The position numbers and the translations under genes were made by a program. DNA of 64,000 bases from Oceanimonas marisflavi (lineage in GTDB: Bacteria > Pseudomonadota > Gammaproteobacteria > Enterobacterales > Aeromonadaceae), in assembly GCF_003049725.1 (NCBI RefSeq), contig NZ_QAGM01000015.1, positions 23,927 to 87,926 of the forward strand. The letters are read 5' to 3'. This document shows positions 1 to 8,754 of this stretch, in pieces (within the stretch, counting starts at the first letter, position 1; each line of letters starts with the position of its first letter). The notes under the pieces were generated by a model. It was not told the DNA's origin, did not search any database, and saw only the letters and a list, made by a program, of their open reading frames with translations.

Positions 1-1
1 C

Positions 2-1177
2 GGTTGCCATGAGGTGATCAGTTTCCTCGGTGGCGGCTGTTATCAGCATCATGTGCCGGCGGTGTGCGACGAAATTAATGGCCGTTCGGAATTCCTGACC
101 GCCTATGCCGGTGAGCCCTATGATGACCATGGTCGCTTTCAGGCCATGTTCGAGTACTGCTCCATGATGGGCGAACTGCTCAATATGGACGTCGTCAGCG
201 TTCCCTGCTACGACGGCTTTCAGGCCAGCGCCTCCGCCCTGAGCATGGCCAGCCGGCATACCGGTCGGCGCAAGGTGCTGCTCCCCGCCAATATCAACCC
301 GGACAAACTGGCCATGATTCGCACCTATTGCCGGTCCAGCCTCGAGCTGGTCATGGTGCCCATGGACAGGCACACCGGCCTGTTCGATATGGAACAGCTT
401 AACCGTCAGCTGGATGATGACTGCGCCGCGCTCTATTTCGAGGTCCCCGCCTTTCTGGGCCAGGTAGAGGACGGTCAGCGGCTTACCCGTATGGCCCATG
501 ATGCCGGCGCTCTGGCCGTGGTTGCAGTGGATCCGTCCTCGCTCGGGGTGGTGGCACCACCGGCGGATTACGGTGCCGATCTGGTATGTGGTGATATTCA
601 GCCCCTCGGCATTCACATGCAGTATGGCGGCGGCCACGGTGGATTCATTGCCAGCCACGATATCCCGGAGCTGGTCATGCAGTACCCTTCCCGGCTGTTT
701 GGCATCGCCCCCACCAAAGAGCCCGGCGAATATGGCTTTGGCGATGTCGCGTTCGACCGCACTTCATTCAGCAAGCGGGAAAACGGTAACGAGTTTGTCG
801 GTACCGCTTCCGCCCTCTGGGGCATTACCGCCGGTGTCTACCTCGCCACCATGGGTCCCAACGGCATGAGTGAGCTCGGCCAGGGCATTATGGAGCGGCT
901 TGCCTATGCCATGGCCCGTCTGAGTGAGTTGCCCGGCGTCACCCTGCCCTTCTCTGGCCAGGCGCACTTTAAGGAATGCGTGGTCAATTTTGATGCCACC
1001 GGCAAGTCAGTGGCCGACATCAGCCATGCCCTGAGAGAGCGCGGTATTTTTGCCGGCCATGATCTGTCCTGCGACTTTCCGGCACTGGGGCAAAGCGCCC
1101 TGTTCTGCATCACCGAAGTACACACCCAGCACGATATCGACACCCTCTGTCATGCTCTGAAGGAGATCATTGAGTAA
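2..1177 (+). CDS. GcvPA-like PLP enzyme subunit (5' end outside window)
   Basis: The reading frame is open through the left edge, so the N-terminus is missing; at least 391 residues are present, against roughly 440-450 in complete GcvPA proteins. The visible start resembles the family's N-terminal block (SFLGGGCYQHHVPAVCDEI), and the DPSSLG and GDIQPLG segments also match GcvPA, the N-terminal half of the two-subunit glycine decarboxylase. Where bona fide GcvPA has an arginine/threonine-rich stretch ending near SNICTNQAL, this protein reads SKRENGNEFVGTASAL, a marked departure in a conserved region. The stop overlaps the next start by one base (TAATG), so translation is probably coupled. It most likely forms a heterodimer with the following protein. 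I infer a substrate other than glycine. Confidence 0.8.
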   Translation, partial: GCHEVISFLGGGCYQHHVPAVCDEINGRSEFLTAYAGEPYDDHGRFQAMFEYCSMMGELLNMDVVSVPCYDGFQASASALSMASRHTGRRKVLLPANINPDKLAMIRTYCRSSLELVMVPMDRHTGLFDMEQLNRQLDDDCAALYFEVPAFLGQVEDGQRLTRMAHDAGALAVVAVDPSSLGVVAPPADYGADLVCGDIQPLGIHMQYGGGHGGFIASHDIPELVMQYPSRLFGIAPTKEPGEYGFGDVAFDRTSFSKRENGNEFVGTASALWGITAGVYLATMGPNGMSELGQGIMERLAYAMARLSELPGVTLPFSGQAHFKECVVNFDATGKSVADISHALRERGIFAGHDLSCDFPALGQSALFCITEVHTQHDIDTLCHALKEIIE

Positions 1178-2763
1178 TGGAAAACATCACCCAGCACCGA
1201 TACGAAAACGGACGCCCGCGCCCTCGTCGTTATCATCAGGCCCGGTGGGACGAGCCCATTATTTTTGAACTGAGCACGCCGGGGGAGCGGGGCATACTGG
1301 TCCCTCCCGCCGAAGAAGACATCAAAGGCGCAGCAGGCGACGTGCTCGCCCGGCTGCCGGCCGGCATGCGCCGGCGTCAGGCACCGGCACTGCCTGAACT
1401 GTCCCAGAACCGGGTTTTGCGTCATTACCTGCGACTGTCCCAGCAAAACCTGGGCGCCGATCTGAATGTCGATATCGGCCAGGGCACCTGCACCATGAAG
1501 TACAACCCCAAGGTCAACGAGCAGCTGGGTCGGCAACCCAAAATGACCGAACTTCACCCGCGGCAGCACGAAAGCACCGTCACCGGCATTCTTGACATCA
1601 TGACCCGTATGGAAGCCATTCTGAAGGATGTGTCGGGCATGGACAGGGTGTCGTTCCAGCCCCGAGGCGGCTCTTCTGCCATCTACGCCAATGCGGCCAT
1701 CATCAGGGCCTACCATGAGTCCCGGGGAGAAGCCGCACAACGTGATGAAATCATCACCACCATGTTCAGCCATCCCTCCGACGCGGCCTGCGCCAAGCTC
1801 TGTGGCTTCAAGGTGATCACCCTGTACCCGGGAGAACAAGGCTATCCCAGTATGGATGCGCTGGCAGCCGTGCTGTCGGAACGCACCGCCGGAATGATGA
1901 TCACCAATCCGGAAGACACCGGCATTTTCAATCCCGATATCGCCAGGATGGTCGACATGGTGCATCAGGTCGGCGGGCTGTGTGCCTACGACCAGGCCAA
2001 TGCCAATGGCCTGCTCGGCATTACCCGGGCCCGGGATGCCGGCTTTGACCTGTGCCATTTCAATCTGCACAAAACCTTTGCCACCCCTCATGCCTGTGGT
2101 GGTCCGGCGGTAGGCGCCATGGGCGTGACCGAGGCGCTGGCCCCCTTCCTGCCTTACCCTGTGGTGGAAGCCTCCGTTGACGGCCCCCGGCTGGCCGAGG
2201 CCGGGCCGCTCAGCATCGGCAAGGTGGGAGCCTGGGCGGGTTGTGCCTCCATTGTCATGCGCGCCTATGCCTGGGTGATGAACCTGGGGGCAGACGGCCT
2301 GAAGACCGTCTCCGAGATGGCCGTACTCAATAACAACTATCTGATGAAGCGGCTGCTCGAGCTGCCGGGTATAGAAGTGCCCTATACCGGCAATGGTCCG
2401 CGCATTGAGCAAGTGCGTTACAGCTGGCAAAAACTGTATGAGGAAACCGGGATCACCACCGAGCAACTGGGCCTGCGCCTGGCCGACTTTGGTCAGCACT
2501 ACTGGACCAGCCATCATCCCTATGTTGTCCCGCAACCGGCCACACTGGAGCCTACTGAAGCCTACTCCATGAAAGACATCGACGAATATGTCGATACCCT
2601 GGCGCATGTGGTGGATGAGGCCTACCGGCAGCCGGAGCTGGTCGCTTCGGCTCCCCATAACTGCCCCATTCACCAGATCAATGATGAATGCCTTGACGAC
2701 CCTGAACGCTGGGCCGTTACCTGGCGAGGCTACCAGCGCAAGCTGGCCGGGTTTCAGGCATGA
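1177..2763 (+). CDS. GcvPB-like PLP subunit, divergent active site
   Basis: A 528-residue protein of the GcvPB family, the PLP-carrying half of two-subunit glycine decarboxylases. The PLP lysine is K299 in FNLHKTFATPH, and GTCTMKYNP (103-111) is the family's N-terminal signature. Two family blocks are rewritten: the usual QPAAGAHGE reads QPRGGSSAI (161-169), and the usual AHGTNPAS reads SHPSDAAC (198-205). These flank the substrate and cofactor phosphate region in the family, so altered specificity is likely. It overlaps its upstream partner by one base and the next gene by four (ATGA). No H-protein or T-protein gene lies in the window, although they could lie to the left. Confidence 0.85.
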   Translation: MENITQHRYENGRPRPRRYHQARWDEPIIFELSTPGERGILVPPAEEDIKGAAGDVLARLPAGMRRRQAPALPELSQNRVLRHYLRLSQQNLGADLNVDIGQGTCTMKYNPKVNEQLGRQPKMTELHPRQHESTVTGILDIMTRMEAILKDVSGMDRVSFQPRGGSSAIYANAAIIRAYHESRGEAAQRDEIITTMFSHPSDAACAKLCGFKVITLYPGEQGYPSMDALAAVLSERTAGMMITNPEDTGIFNPDIARMVDMVHQVGGLCAYDQANANGLLGITRARDAGFDLCHFNLHKTFATPHACGGPAVGAMGVTEALAPFLPYPVVEASVDGPRLAEAGPLSIGKVGAWAGCASIVMRAYAWVMNLGADGLKTVSEMAVLNNNYLMKRLLELPGIEVPYTGNGPRIEQVRYSWQKLYEETGITTEQLGLRLADFGQHYWTSHHPYVVPQPATLEPTEAYSMKDIDEYVDTLAHVVDEAYRQPELVASAPHNCPIHQINDECLDDPERWAVTWRGYQRKLAGFQA

Positions 2764-3881
2764 AAATCGGCTTCATATTGAACCCAATTGCCGGCATTGG
2801 CGGCCCGGCCGGGCTCAAAGGCAGCGATGGGGCCGAGATCCAGTCCAGGGCCATGGCCCTGGGCTCGGAGCCGGGCTCCCTGCACCGAGCAAGGCAGACG
2901 CTGTCAGCACTGGCCCGTGCCGAAACCGCTATTCGCTGGCTGAGTGCCGGCCCGGATATGGGTCATGAGCTGCTGACCGAGCTGGGGTTCAGCCCCGAAC
3001 GCTGTTATCAACACGCCCGGCCCAGCCAGGCCCGGGATACTCGGGATGCGGCAGCCGCCATGCTCGCCGCCGGTGCCGACCTGCTGCTGTTTGTGGGTGG
3101 CGACGGCACCGCCCGCGACCTGCTGGACGGCACTCAGGGGCAATGCCCGGTGCTCGGCATTCCGGCCGGGGTCAAGATCCAGTCTGCAGTCTATGCCGTC
3201 AGCCCGTCTTCTGCGGCGCGCGTCATTCAGGAACTGACTGGGCGTCCCCGCTGGCAGCAAGGCTGCCAGCAACGCGAAGTCATGGATCTCGACGAATCCT
3301 TGTTCCGGCAGGGCAAGGTGTCGCCCCGGCTCTATGGCTACCTGCCGGTGCCGGACTGCGGGCATCGCCTGCAGGGAGCCAAGGCCCGTCATCCCGGTCG
3401 TGATGAGGCCGCCGCCGCTGCCATTGCCCATTATCTGCAGCGGCAGATGCAACCCGACACCCTGTATGTGCTCGGCCCGGGATCGACCACCTATGCCCTG
3501 AAACAGCGCCTGGGTGGCGGTACCTTGCTGGGCGTTGATGTATACCGGAACCGGCAGCCACTGGCGCTGGACGTCAATCGTCGCCAGTTGCTGGCACTGG
3601 AATCCCGGCACCCCTGGGAAGTCATGGTGACCTGCATCGGCGGACAAGGCTTCATTCTGGGACGCGGTAATCAGCAAATCGCTCCCGAACTGTTTGCCGC
3701 TCCCCGCCATGCCCGGCTGCGATTGCTTGCCACGCCCGCCAAGCTGGCAGAGCTGGCCGGCCGGCCTCTGCTCAGCGACAGTGGTTCGGCCGAGCTGGAT
3801 CAACATTTCAATGGATATCACCGCATCGTGACCGGCCCCGGGGAAGAAACCTGTTACCCCGTGTGTGCGGCACATTATTAA
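2760..3881 (+). CDS. AcoX / ATP-NAD kinase-like protein
   Basis: A 373-residue member of the predicted polyphosphate/ATP-dependent NAD kinase-like family that includes AcoX of acetoin operons. Visible motifs are the N-terminal KIGFILNPIAGIGGPAG, the nucleotide-binding GGDGTARD (113-120) and GIPAGVKI (133-140). No acetoin dehydrogenase genes are nearby, so the acetoin name does not apply. Its start overlaps the GcvPB-like stop (ATGA), placing it inside the catabolic operon. AcoX's own role is unresolved. Here the protein could phosphorylate NAD or a small-molecule intermediate; the sequence does not decide. Confidence 0.75.
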   Translation: MKIGFILNPIAGIGGPAGLKGSDGAEIQSRAMALGSEPGSLHRARQTLSALARAETAIRWLSAGPDMGHELLTELGFSPERCYQHARPSQARDTRDAAAAMLAAGADLLLFVGGDGTARDLLDGTQGQCPVLGIPAGVKIQSAVYAVSPSSAARVIQELTGRPRWQQGCQQREVMDLDESLFRQGKVSPRLYGYLPVPDCGHRLQGAKARHPGRDEAAAAAIAHYLQRQMQPDTLYVLGPGSTTYALKQRLGGGTLLGVDVYRNRQPLALDVNRRQLLALESRHPWEVMVTCIGGQGFILGRGNQQIAPELFAAPRHARLRLLATPAKLAELAGRPLLSDSGSAELDQHFNGYHRIVTGPGEETCYPVCAAHY

Positions 3882-3893
3882 AGGAGTAATGAC

Positions 3894-4664
3894 ATGAACA
3901 GATTTGACTCACAGGTTGTACTGGTCACCGGCGGCGCCAGTGGCATAGGCAGGGCCAGCGCCCTGGCCTTCGCCGCCGAAGGCGCCAGGGTGGTGGTGGT
4001 GGACATGAACCGGGAGCTGGGAGAAGAAACTGCCGCCCAAATCAGGCATCAAGGCAGCGAAGCCGTCTTTATTGAGGCCAATGTATCCAAGGCCATCGAA
4101 TGCCAGAACGTCATGCAGCGAACGCTGGAAACCTTCGGCCGGCTGGACGTGCTGTTCAACAATGCCGGCATCACCCGCCGTGCCGATGTGGTGAATACGA
4201 CCGAACAGGAATGGGATGCGGTGATGAACACCAATGTGAAGTCCATCTTCCTGATGTGCAAGTATGCCGTTCCCATCATGCGGGCCCAGGGCGGTGGCGC
4301 CATTGTCAATACCGCTTCCGGATGGGGCATTCTGGCCGGCAAGGATGCCGTCTCTTACTGCGCGTCCAAGGGAGCCGTGGTCTTGCTGACCAAGGCCATG
4401 GCCATAGATCACGGCCCTCAGAAAATTAGGGTCAATTGTGTCTGCCCCGGTGATACCGATACCAACATGCTGCGCGATGAGGCCCTGCAACTGGGACAGG
4501 CCGAAATGGCCCTGGTGGAAGCCGGCATTGATCGCCCGCTGAAGCGGGTTGGCACACCGGAAGACATCGCCAGGGCGGTACTGTTCCTGGCCAGCGATCA
4601 GGCCTCCTTTGTGACCGGCAGCGCCCTGATCGTGGATGGCGGCGGCCTCGCCGGTTCGGCGTAA
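3894..4664 (+). CDS. Short-chain dehydrogenase/reductase
   Basis: A 256-residue classical SDR with the Rossmann motif TGGASGIG (12-19), NNAG (89-92), N113 and the catalytic set S142, Y155, K159. An aspartate (D37) at the end of the second beta strand predicts NAD(H) rather than NADP(H). The C-terminus FVTGSALIVDGG is typical of the FabG-like group. A good ribosome binding site (AAAGGAG) lies just before the ATG, 12 bases after the kinase-like gene. It probably oxidises a hydroxy- or reduces a keto-intermediate of the pathway formed by the two GcvP-like subunits. The substrate cannot be read from sequence. Confidence 0.85.
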   Translation: MNRFDSQVVLVTGGASGIGRASALAFAAEGARVVVVDMNRELGEETAAQIRHQGSEAVFIEANVSKAIECQNVMQRTLETFGRLDVLFNNAGITRRADVVNTTEQEWDAVMNTNVKSIFLMCKYAVPIMRAQGGGAIVNTASGWGILAGKDAVSYCASKGAVVLLTKAMAIDHGPQKIRVNCVCPGDTDTNMLRDEALQLGQAEMALVEAGIDRPLKRVGTPEDIARAVLFLASDQASFVTGSALIVDGGGLAGSA

Positions 4665-4673
4665 GGAGTCATT

Positions 4674-5441
4674 ATGAAACCACTGGCTCTGGAACTGCTT
4701 CAGATACGCAAGAGCTTCGGTGACAGCGATATTCTCAAGGGAGTGGATTTGCAGGCTCATGAGGGAGAAGTGATCTCCATCATCGGCTCTTCCGGATCGG
4801 GAAAAAGTACGCTGCTGCGCTGCGCCAACCTGCTGGAACGCCCTTCCGGGGGCGAAATCCGTTTGTTCGGTGAGCACCTGCAACTGCAACCGGAGTCGGA
4901 CGGGCAACTGAATGCTGCGGATCACACCCAGCTGCGCCGGCTGCGTCTGCGGCTGGGGTTCGTGTTTCAAAGCTTCAACCTCTGGCCTCACATGACCGTG
5001 CTCGAAAACATTATGGAAGCGCCGGTACATGTGCGTGGTCAGCCCAGGGAAGAAGCCGAGGAGCAGGCCATGGCGCTGCTCAGGCGGGTTGGCCTGGAAA
5101 ACCGCGAACATCACTATCCGGCCCACTTGTCCGGTGGTCAGCAGCAGCGGGTGGCCATCGCCCGCGCTCTGGCCATGTCACCCGATATTCTGTTGTTTGA
5201 CGAGCCGACCTCGGCCCTGGATCCGGAGCTGGTATCGGAAGTGCTCAACGTGATCCGCGATCTGGCCGAGGAAGGCAGAACCATGCTCATTGTCACTCAC
5301 GAAATGCGGTTCGCCCGTGATGTATCCAGCCAGGTGATGTTTTTGCACCAGGGCCGGGTGGAGGAAAAGGGACCGCCACGGCAGCTGTTTGAACAACCCC
5401 GTTCACAACGCTGCCGGGAATTTCTGCAGAGTTGTTACTGA
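4674..5441 (+). CDS. Polar amino-acid ABC transporter ATPase (HisP/GlnQ family)
   Basis: A 255-residue ATPase with Walker A GSSGSGKST (38-46), signature LSGGQQQR (152-159) and Walker B DILLFDEP (171-178). The overall layout, including the insertion before the Q-loop and the SALDPELV segment, is that of the histidine/glutamine/arginine importer group (PAAT family). It follows the SDR by 9 bases and precedes its own periplasmic and membrane partners, so the importer is encoded inside the catabolic operon. The ligand is presumably the amino acid handled by the upstream enzymes. Confidence 0.93.
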   Translation: MKPLALELLQIRKSFGDSDILKGVDLQAHEGEVISIIGSSGSGKSTLLRCANLLERPSGGEIRLFGEHLQLQPESDGQLNAADHTQLRRLRLRLGFVFQSFNLWPHMTVLENIMEAPVHVRGQPREEAEEQAMALLRRVGLENREHHYPAHLSGGQQQRVAIARALAMSPDILLFDEPTSALDPELVSEVLNVIRDLAEEGRTMLIVTHEMRFARDVSSQVMFLHQGRVEEKGPPRQLFEQPRSQRCREFLQSCY

Positions 5442-5472
5442 CCGTTGAGGTCAATCAAGGAGGATTTACAAC

Positions 5473-6216
5473 ATGAAGAAAACATCACTGATACTGCTGC
5501 TCGGCACCCTGTGCCATGCTCCGGCCTGGGCCGGCGAACAGATCCGCATCGCCACCGAAGGCGCCTGGCCTCCCTTCAACTATGTTGACGAACAGGGCGC
5601 GGTAAGCGGCTTTGATGTCGATATCGCCCGCGCGCTTTGTGCGCGAATGCAGACGGAATGCGAGATTGTGGTCAATGACTGGGATGGCATGATCCCCGGA
5701 CTGCGTACCCGCAAGTTTGATGCCATCGTCTCCAGCATGTCCATTACCGAAGAGCGCCAACGCCAGGTGGATTTTACCGACAAGTATTATTCCGGCGGAT
5801 TGCGCTTTGTGGGCCCGCGCGGTGCCGAGGTCGATGTCTCTCCCGAGGCGCTGAAAGGCAAGGTCGTTGGCGCCCAGCGTGCCACCATCGCCAGCCAGTA
5901 TCTGGAAGATCACCTCGCCGACGTGGTGCAGATCAAGCTCTATGACAACCAGGAAAACGTGTACCTGGACATGCAGTCGGGACGGCTGGAGTTGTTCCTT
6001 TCCGACGAGCTGCCTACCCATCAATGGCTGCAAACCGGCAACGGCCAGCAGTTCGAGTTCAAGGGCGAGTCCTTTGCCAGGGAAGATATCATCGGCATCG
6101 CAATCCGCAAGGGAGATCCGCTCAGGAACCGGTTAAACCAGGCGCTGTCGGCCATTCTGCAGGATGGCACCTACCAGAGCATCAACGACAAATACTTTCC
6201 CTTTTCCATCTACTGA
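5473..6216 (+). CDS. Periplasmic amino-acid-binding protein (SBP family 3)
   Basis: A 247-residue family-3 solute-binding protein. Residues 1-20 are a Sec signal peptide ending at AWA. The mature start IRIATEGAWPPFNY and the segments GFDVDIARAL, DWDGMIPGLRTRKFDAIVSSMSIT and R-x-x-x-V-D-F are the family's ligand-binding landmarks (compare ArgT/HisJ). The SSMSIT plus acidic DWDGM pocket resembles binders of cationic amino acids, but ligand prediction from this is weak. A strong AAGGAGG precedes the start. Confidence 0.93.
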   Translation: MKKTSLILLLGTLCHAPAWAGEQIRIATEGAWPPFNYVDEQGAVSGFDVDIARALCARMQTECEIVVNDWDGMIPGLRTRKFDAIVSSMSITEERQRQVDFTDKYYSGGLRFVGPRGAEVDVSPEALKGKVVGAQRATIASQYLEDHLADVVQIKLYDNQENVYLDMQSGRLELFLSDELPTHQWLQTGNGQQFEFKGESFAREDIIGIAIRKGDPLRNRLNQALSAILQDGTYQSINDKYFPFSIY

Positions 6217-6255
6217 TTCTCGCATCGTCTCAAGCCATCGAGTAAGGAGAAAGTC

Positions 6256-6951
6256 ATGTGGTGGGAACTCCACGGTTTCTGGCCCCAGCTGCTGCTGGGG
6301 ACTCTCATGACCATAAAACTGGCACTCTGTGCGCTGGTACTGGGGCTGGGCATCGGCCTGGCCATGGCCTGTGCACGTCTGTCATCCAGCCGCCTGCTGG
6401 CCGGACTGGCCAGGCTGTATACCAACGTCATCCGTGGCGTTCCCGAGCTGCTGGGGGTTCTGCTGATCTACTTCGGCGCCTCCCAGCTGGTTCAGCTGGC
6501 CGGCAACTGGTTCGGCTACCGGCAATACATTGAAGTGGGCCCCTTCATTGCCGGCGTCCTGGCACTGGCACTGGCCTTTGGCGGCTATGCCGCAGAAGTG
6601 TTCCGGGGGGCGTTTCTCGCCATTCCCCCCGGTCAGTATGAGGCCGCCAGGGTTCTGGGCATGGGCCGGCTGCGCTGCTTCTGGCGTATCACCCTGCCCC
6701 AGCTCTGGCGTACCGCCCTGCCCGGCCTGGGCAACCTCTTTCTGGTACTGCTCAAGGATACCGCCCTGGTTTCGGTCATTGGCCTGGAGGAGCTGATGCG
6801 CAAGGCTTCTCTTGCCGTCACCTATACCCGGGAGCCTTTCACCTTCTATTTCACCGCCACCCTGATGTATCTGCTGCTGACCTGGATAACCATGCAGTTG
6901 CTGGCCAGGCTGGAACAACGCAGCCGCAAAGGATTTAACGGAGGTCTGTAA
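6256..6951 (+). CDS. Amino-acid ABC transporter permease (HisQ/HisM family), first
   Basis: A 231-residue inner-membrane permease with about five hydrophobic segments. The EAA loop (YEAARVLGMGRLRCFWRI) that docks on the ATPase is clear. The start is preceded by AAGGAGA. The stop codon shares one base with the next permease's ATG, so the two channel subunits are translationally coupled and expected in equal amounts. It partners with the ATPase and binding protein immediately upstream. Confidence 0.92.
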   Translation: MWWELHGFWPQLLLGTLMTIKLALCALVLGLGIGLAMACARLSSSRLLAGLARLYTNVIRGVPELLGVLLIYFGASQLVQLAGNWFGYRQYIEVGPFIAGVLALALAFGGYAAEVFRGAFLAIPPGQYEAARVLGMGRLRCFWRITLPQLWRTALPGLGNLFLVLLKDTALVSVIGLEELMRKASLAVTYTREPFTFYFTATLMYLLLTWITMQLLARLEQRSRKGFNGGL

Positions 6952-7637
6952 TGGACTGGAGTGTCATTCTGGAATACTGGCCCCGGCTGCTGAAAGGCGT
7001 TTGGGTCACCCTCGAGCTGGTCGCACTGTCCTGTCTCATCGGTGCTCTGCTGGCGCTGCCGCTGGCACTGTGTCGCCTGTCTGCACGCAGCTGGCTGCAG
7101 CGTCCGGCCAGAGCCTATATCTTTTTCTTTCGAGGCACGCCACTGCTGGTGCAGATTTTCCTCATTTACTACGGTGCTTCCCAGTTTGAACCCTTGCGCA
7201 ACAGCCCGCTATGGCCTCTGTTTGCCCAGCCCTATTTTTGTGCCGTGCTGGCCTTCAGCCTCAATACCGCCGCCTATACTGGAGAAATTCTGAGAGGCGC
7301 CCTGCAATCCATTCCGGCCGGTGAAATAGAAGCATGCAAAGTACTGGGCATGCCACCGTCACTCATGCTCAGGCGCGTCCTGCTGCCTCGGGCTTTCGGC
7401 ACCATGCTGCCCGCCTATGGCAATGAAATCATTCTGATGCTCAAAGGCAGTGCGCTGGCCAGCACCATTACCCTGATGGATCTGACCGGTGTCACACGCA
7501 CGGTGATCGCTCGAACCTATACCCCCATTGAGCTGTTTATGGCTGCCGGCGCCATCTATCTGGTGCTGACCCTGCTGGTGTTGACCGGCTTCCGGGTGCT
7601 GGAATGCCATTTCAACCGCTACCGCCAAGCGGGATAG
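6951..7637 (+). CDS. Amino-acid ABC transporter permease (HisQ/HisM family), second
   Basis: A 228-residue permease with the EAA loop IEACKVLGMPPSLMLRRVLL and the family's usual five membrane spans. It is the last gene of the operon. The next gene starts 119 bases downstream behind its own promoter-like region and has no functional link. Together with the first permease it completes a four-component polar amino-acid importer. Confidence 0.92.
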   Translation: MDWSVILEYWPRLLKGVWVTLELVALSCLIGALLALPLALCRLSARSWLQRPARAYIFFFRGTPLLVQIFLIYYGASQFEPLRNSPLWPLFAQPYFCAVLAFSLNTAAYTGEILRGALQSIPAGEIEACKVLGMPPSLMLRRVLLPRAFGTMLPAYGNEIILMLKGSALASTITLMDLTGVTRTVIARTYTPIELFMAAGAIYLVLTLLVLTGFRVLECHFNRYRQAG

Positions 7638-7756
7638 GACCGGAGGCTGGAAGACATCATAATATTTGAAACAGTCGGACGAATTTCTCCGCTGTGTCCC
7701 ACCGCTCGGTTTGCCCATAATGATTGATATATCCGAAACACACAGGAGGGCTGCTT

Positions 7757-8743
7757 ATGGGCAAGCTGATCGAGGGCGTCTGGCACGACGTCTGGTACAA
7801 CACCGACAAGAACAAGGGCCGCTTTGAGCGCAGCGAGAGCCAGTTCAGAAACTGGATCACCGCCGACGGCAGCCCCGGCCCCACCGGCCAGGGTAGCTTT
7901 GCCGCCGAGCCGGGCCGTTATCATCTTTATGTGTCCCTGGCCTGCCCCTGGGCCCACCGCACCCTGATCCTGCGCCGGCTGAAGGGGCTGGAAGAGGCCA
8001 TCACGGTGTCTGTGGTGCACCCGTTAATGAAGGAGCACGGCTGGACCTTTGCCAGCGATGATGAGGGGGCCACCGGCGATCTGCTCTACGGCCACCAGTA
8101 TCTGCACCAGCTCTACACCATGGCCGACAAGCACTATTCGGGCCGGGTCACGGTTCCCCTGCTGTGGGACAAGCAGCGCCATACCATTGTCAGCAACGAG
8201 TCGGCCGATATTATTCGCATGCTGAACAACGCCTTTGATGCCGTGGGCGCCGCCGAAGGGGACTATTATCCCGCCGAGCTCAGGGAAGATATCGACGCCC
8301 TGAACCAGATCATTTATGACAAGGTCAATAACGGCGTATACAAGGCCGGCTTTGCCACCTCCCAGGCCGCCTACGACGAGGCCATTCGGCCACTGTTTGC
8401 CACCCTGGACGAGCTGGAGCAACGGCTGGGCCGGCAGCGCTGGCTGCTCGGCAGCCGGCTGACCGAAGCGGACATTAGGCTGTGGACCACGCTGGTGCGC
8501 TTTGATGCGGTCTATCATACCCATTTCAAGTGTGATCGCCGCCGTATCAGTGATTATCACAACCTTTACGGTTTTCTTCGGGACCTCTACCAGCAGCCTG
8601 GCGTGGCCGGCACCGTCAACATGGCGCACATTCGCCATCATTATTTTTGCAGCCACACCATCATCAACCCCCACGGCATCATCTCCATCGGCCCGGTTCA
8701 GGACTGGTGGCAGACCCACGACCGCAGCACCCGGTTTCAGTGA
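7757..8743 (+). CDS. yqjG: Glutathionyl-hydroquinone reductase
   Basis: 328 residues, the same length as E. coli YqjG. The active-site SLACPWAHRT places the catalytic cysteine at C63, as in YqjG. The family (Xi-class glutathione transferase) reduces glutathionyl-(hydro)quinones. An in-frame ATG lies 33 bases upstream, but 7757 is preferred because of the AGGAGGG Shine-Dalgarno at 7744-7750 and the exact length match. The pirin gene follows 11 bases later, a common pairing in proteobacteria and probably an operon for handling quinone or aromatic stress. Confidence 0.93.
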   Translation: MGKLIEGVWHDVWYNTDKNKGRFERSESQFRNWITADGSPGPTGQGSFAAEPGRYHLYVSLACPWAHRTLILRRLKGLEEAITVSVVHPLMKEHGWTFASDDEGATGDLLYGHQYLHQLYTMADKHYSGRVTVPLLWDKQRHTIVSNESADIIRMLNNAFDAVGAAEGDYYPAELREDIDALNQIIYDKVNNGVYKAGFATSQAAYDEAIRPLFATLDELEQRLGRQRWLLGSRLTEADIRLWTTLVRFDAVYHTHFKCDRRRISDYHNLYGFLRDLYQQPGVAGTVNMAHIRHHYFCSHTIINPHGIISIGPVQDWWQTHDRSTRFQ

Positions 8744-8754
8744 GGGACCACACC

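Noticed and set aside
1150..2673. Long minus-strand open frame opposite the GcvPB-like gene
   Set aside because: Composition is a codon-bias mirror of the real gene (glycine, histidine and glutamine rich); no start signal or family resemblance.
2..2763. Plain glycine cleavage system P protein
   Set aside because: Family fold is right, but altered motifs and an importer operon argue against simple glycine decarboxylase; kept as GcvP-like.
2760..3881. Acetoin catabolism cluster
   Set aside because: AcoX-like protein only; no acetoin dehydrogenase or dihydrolipoyl components.
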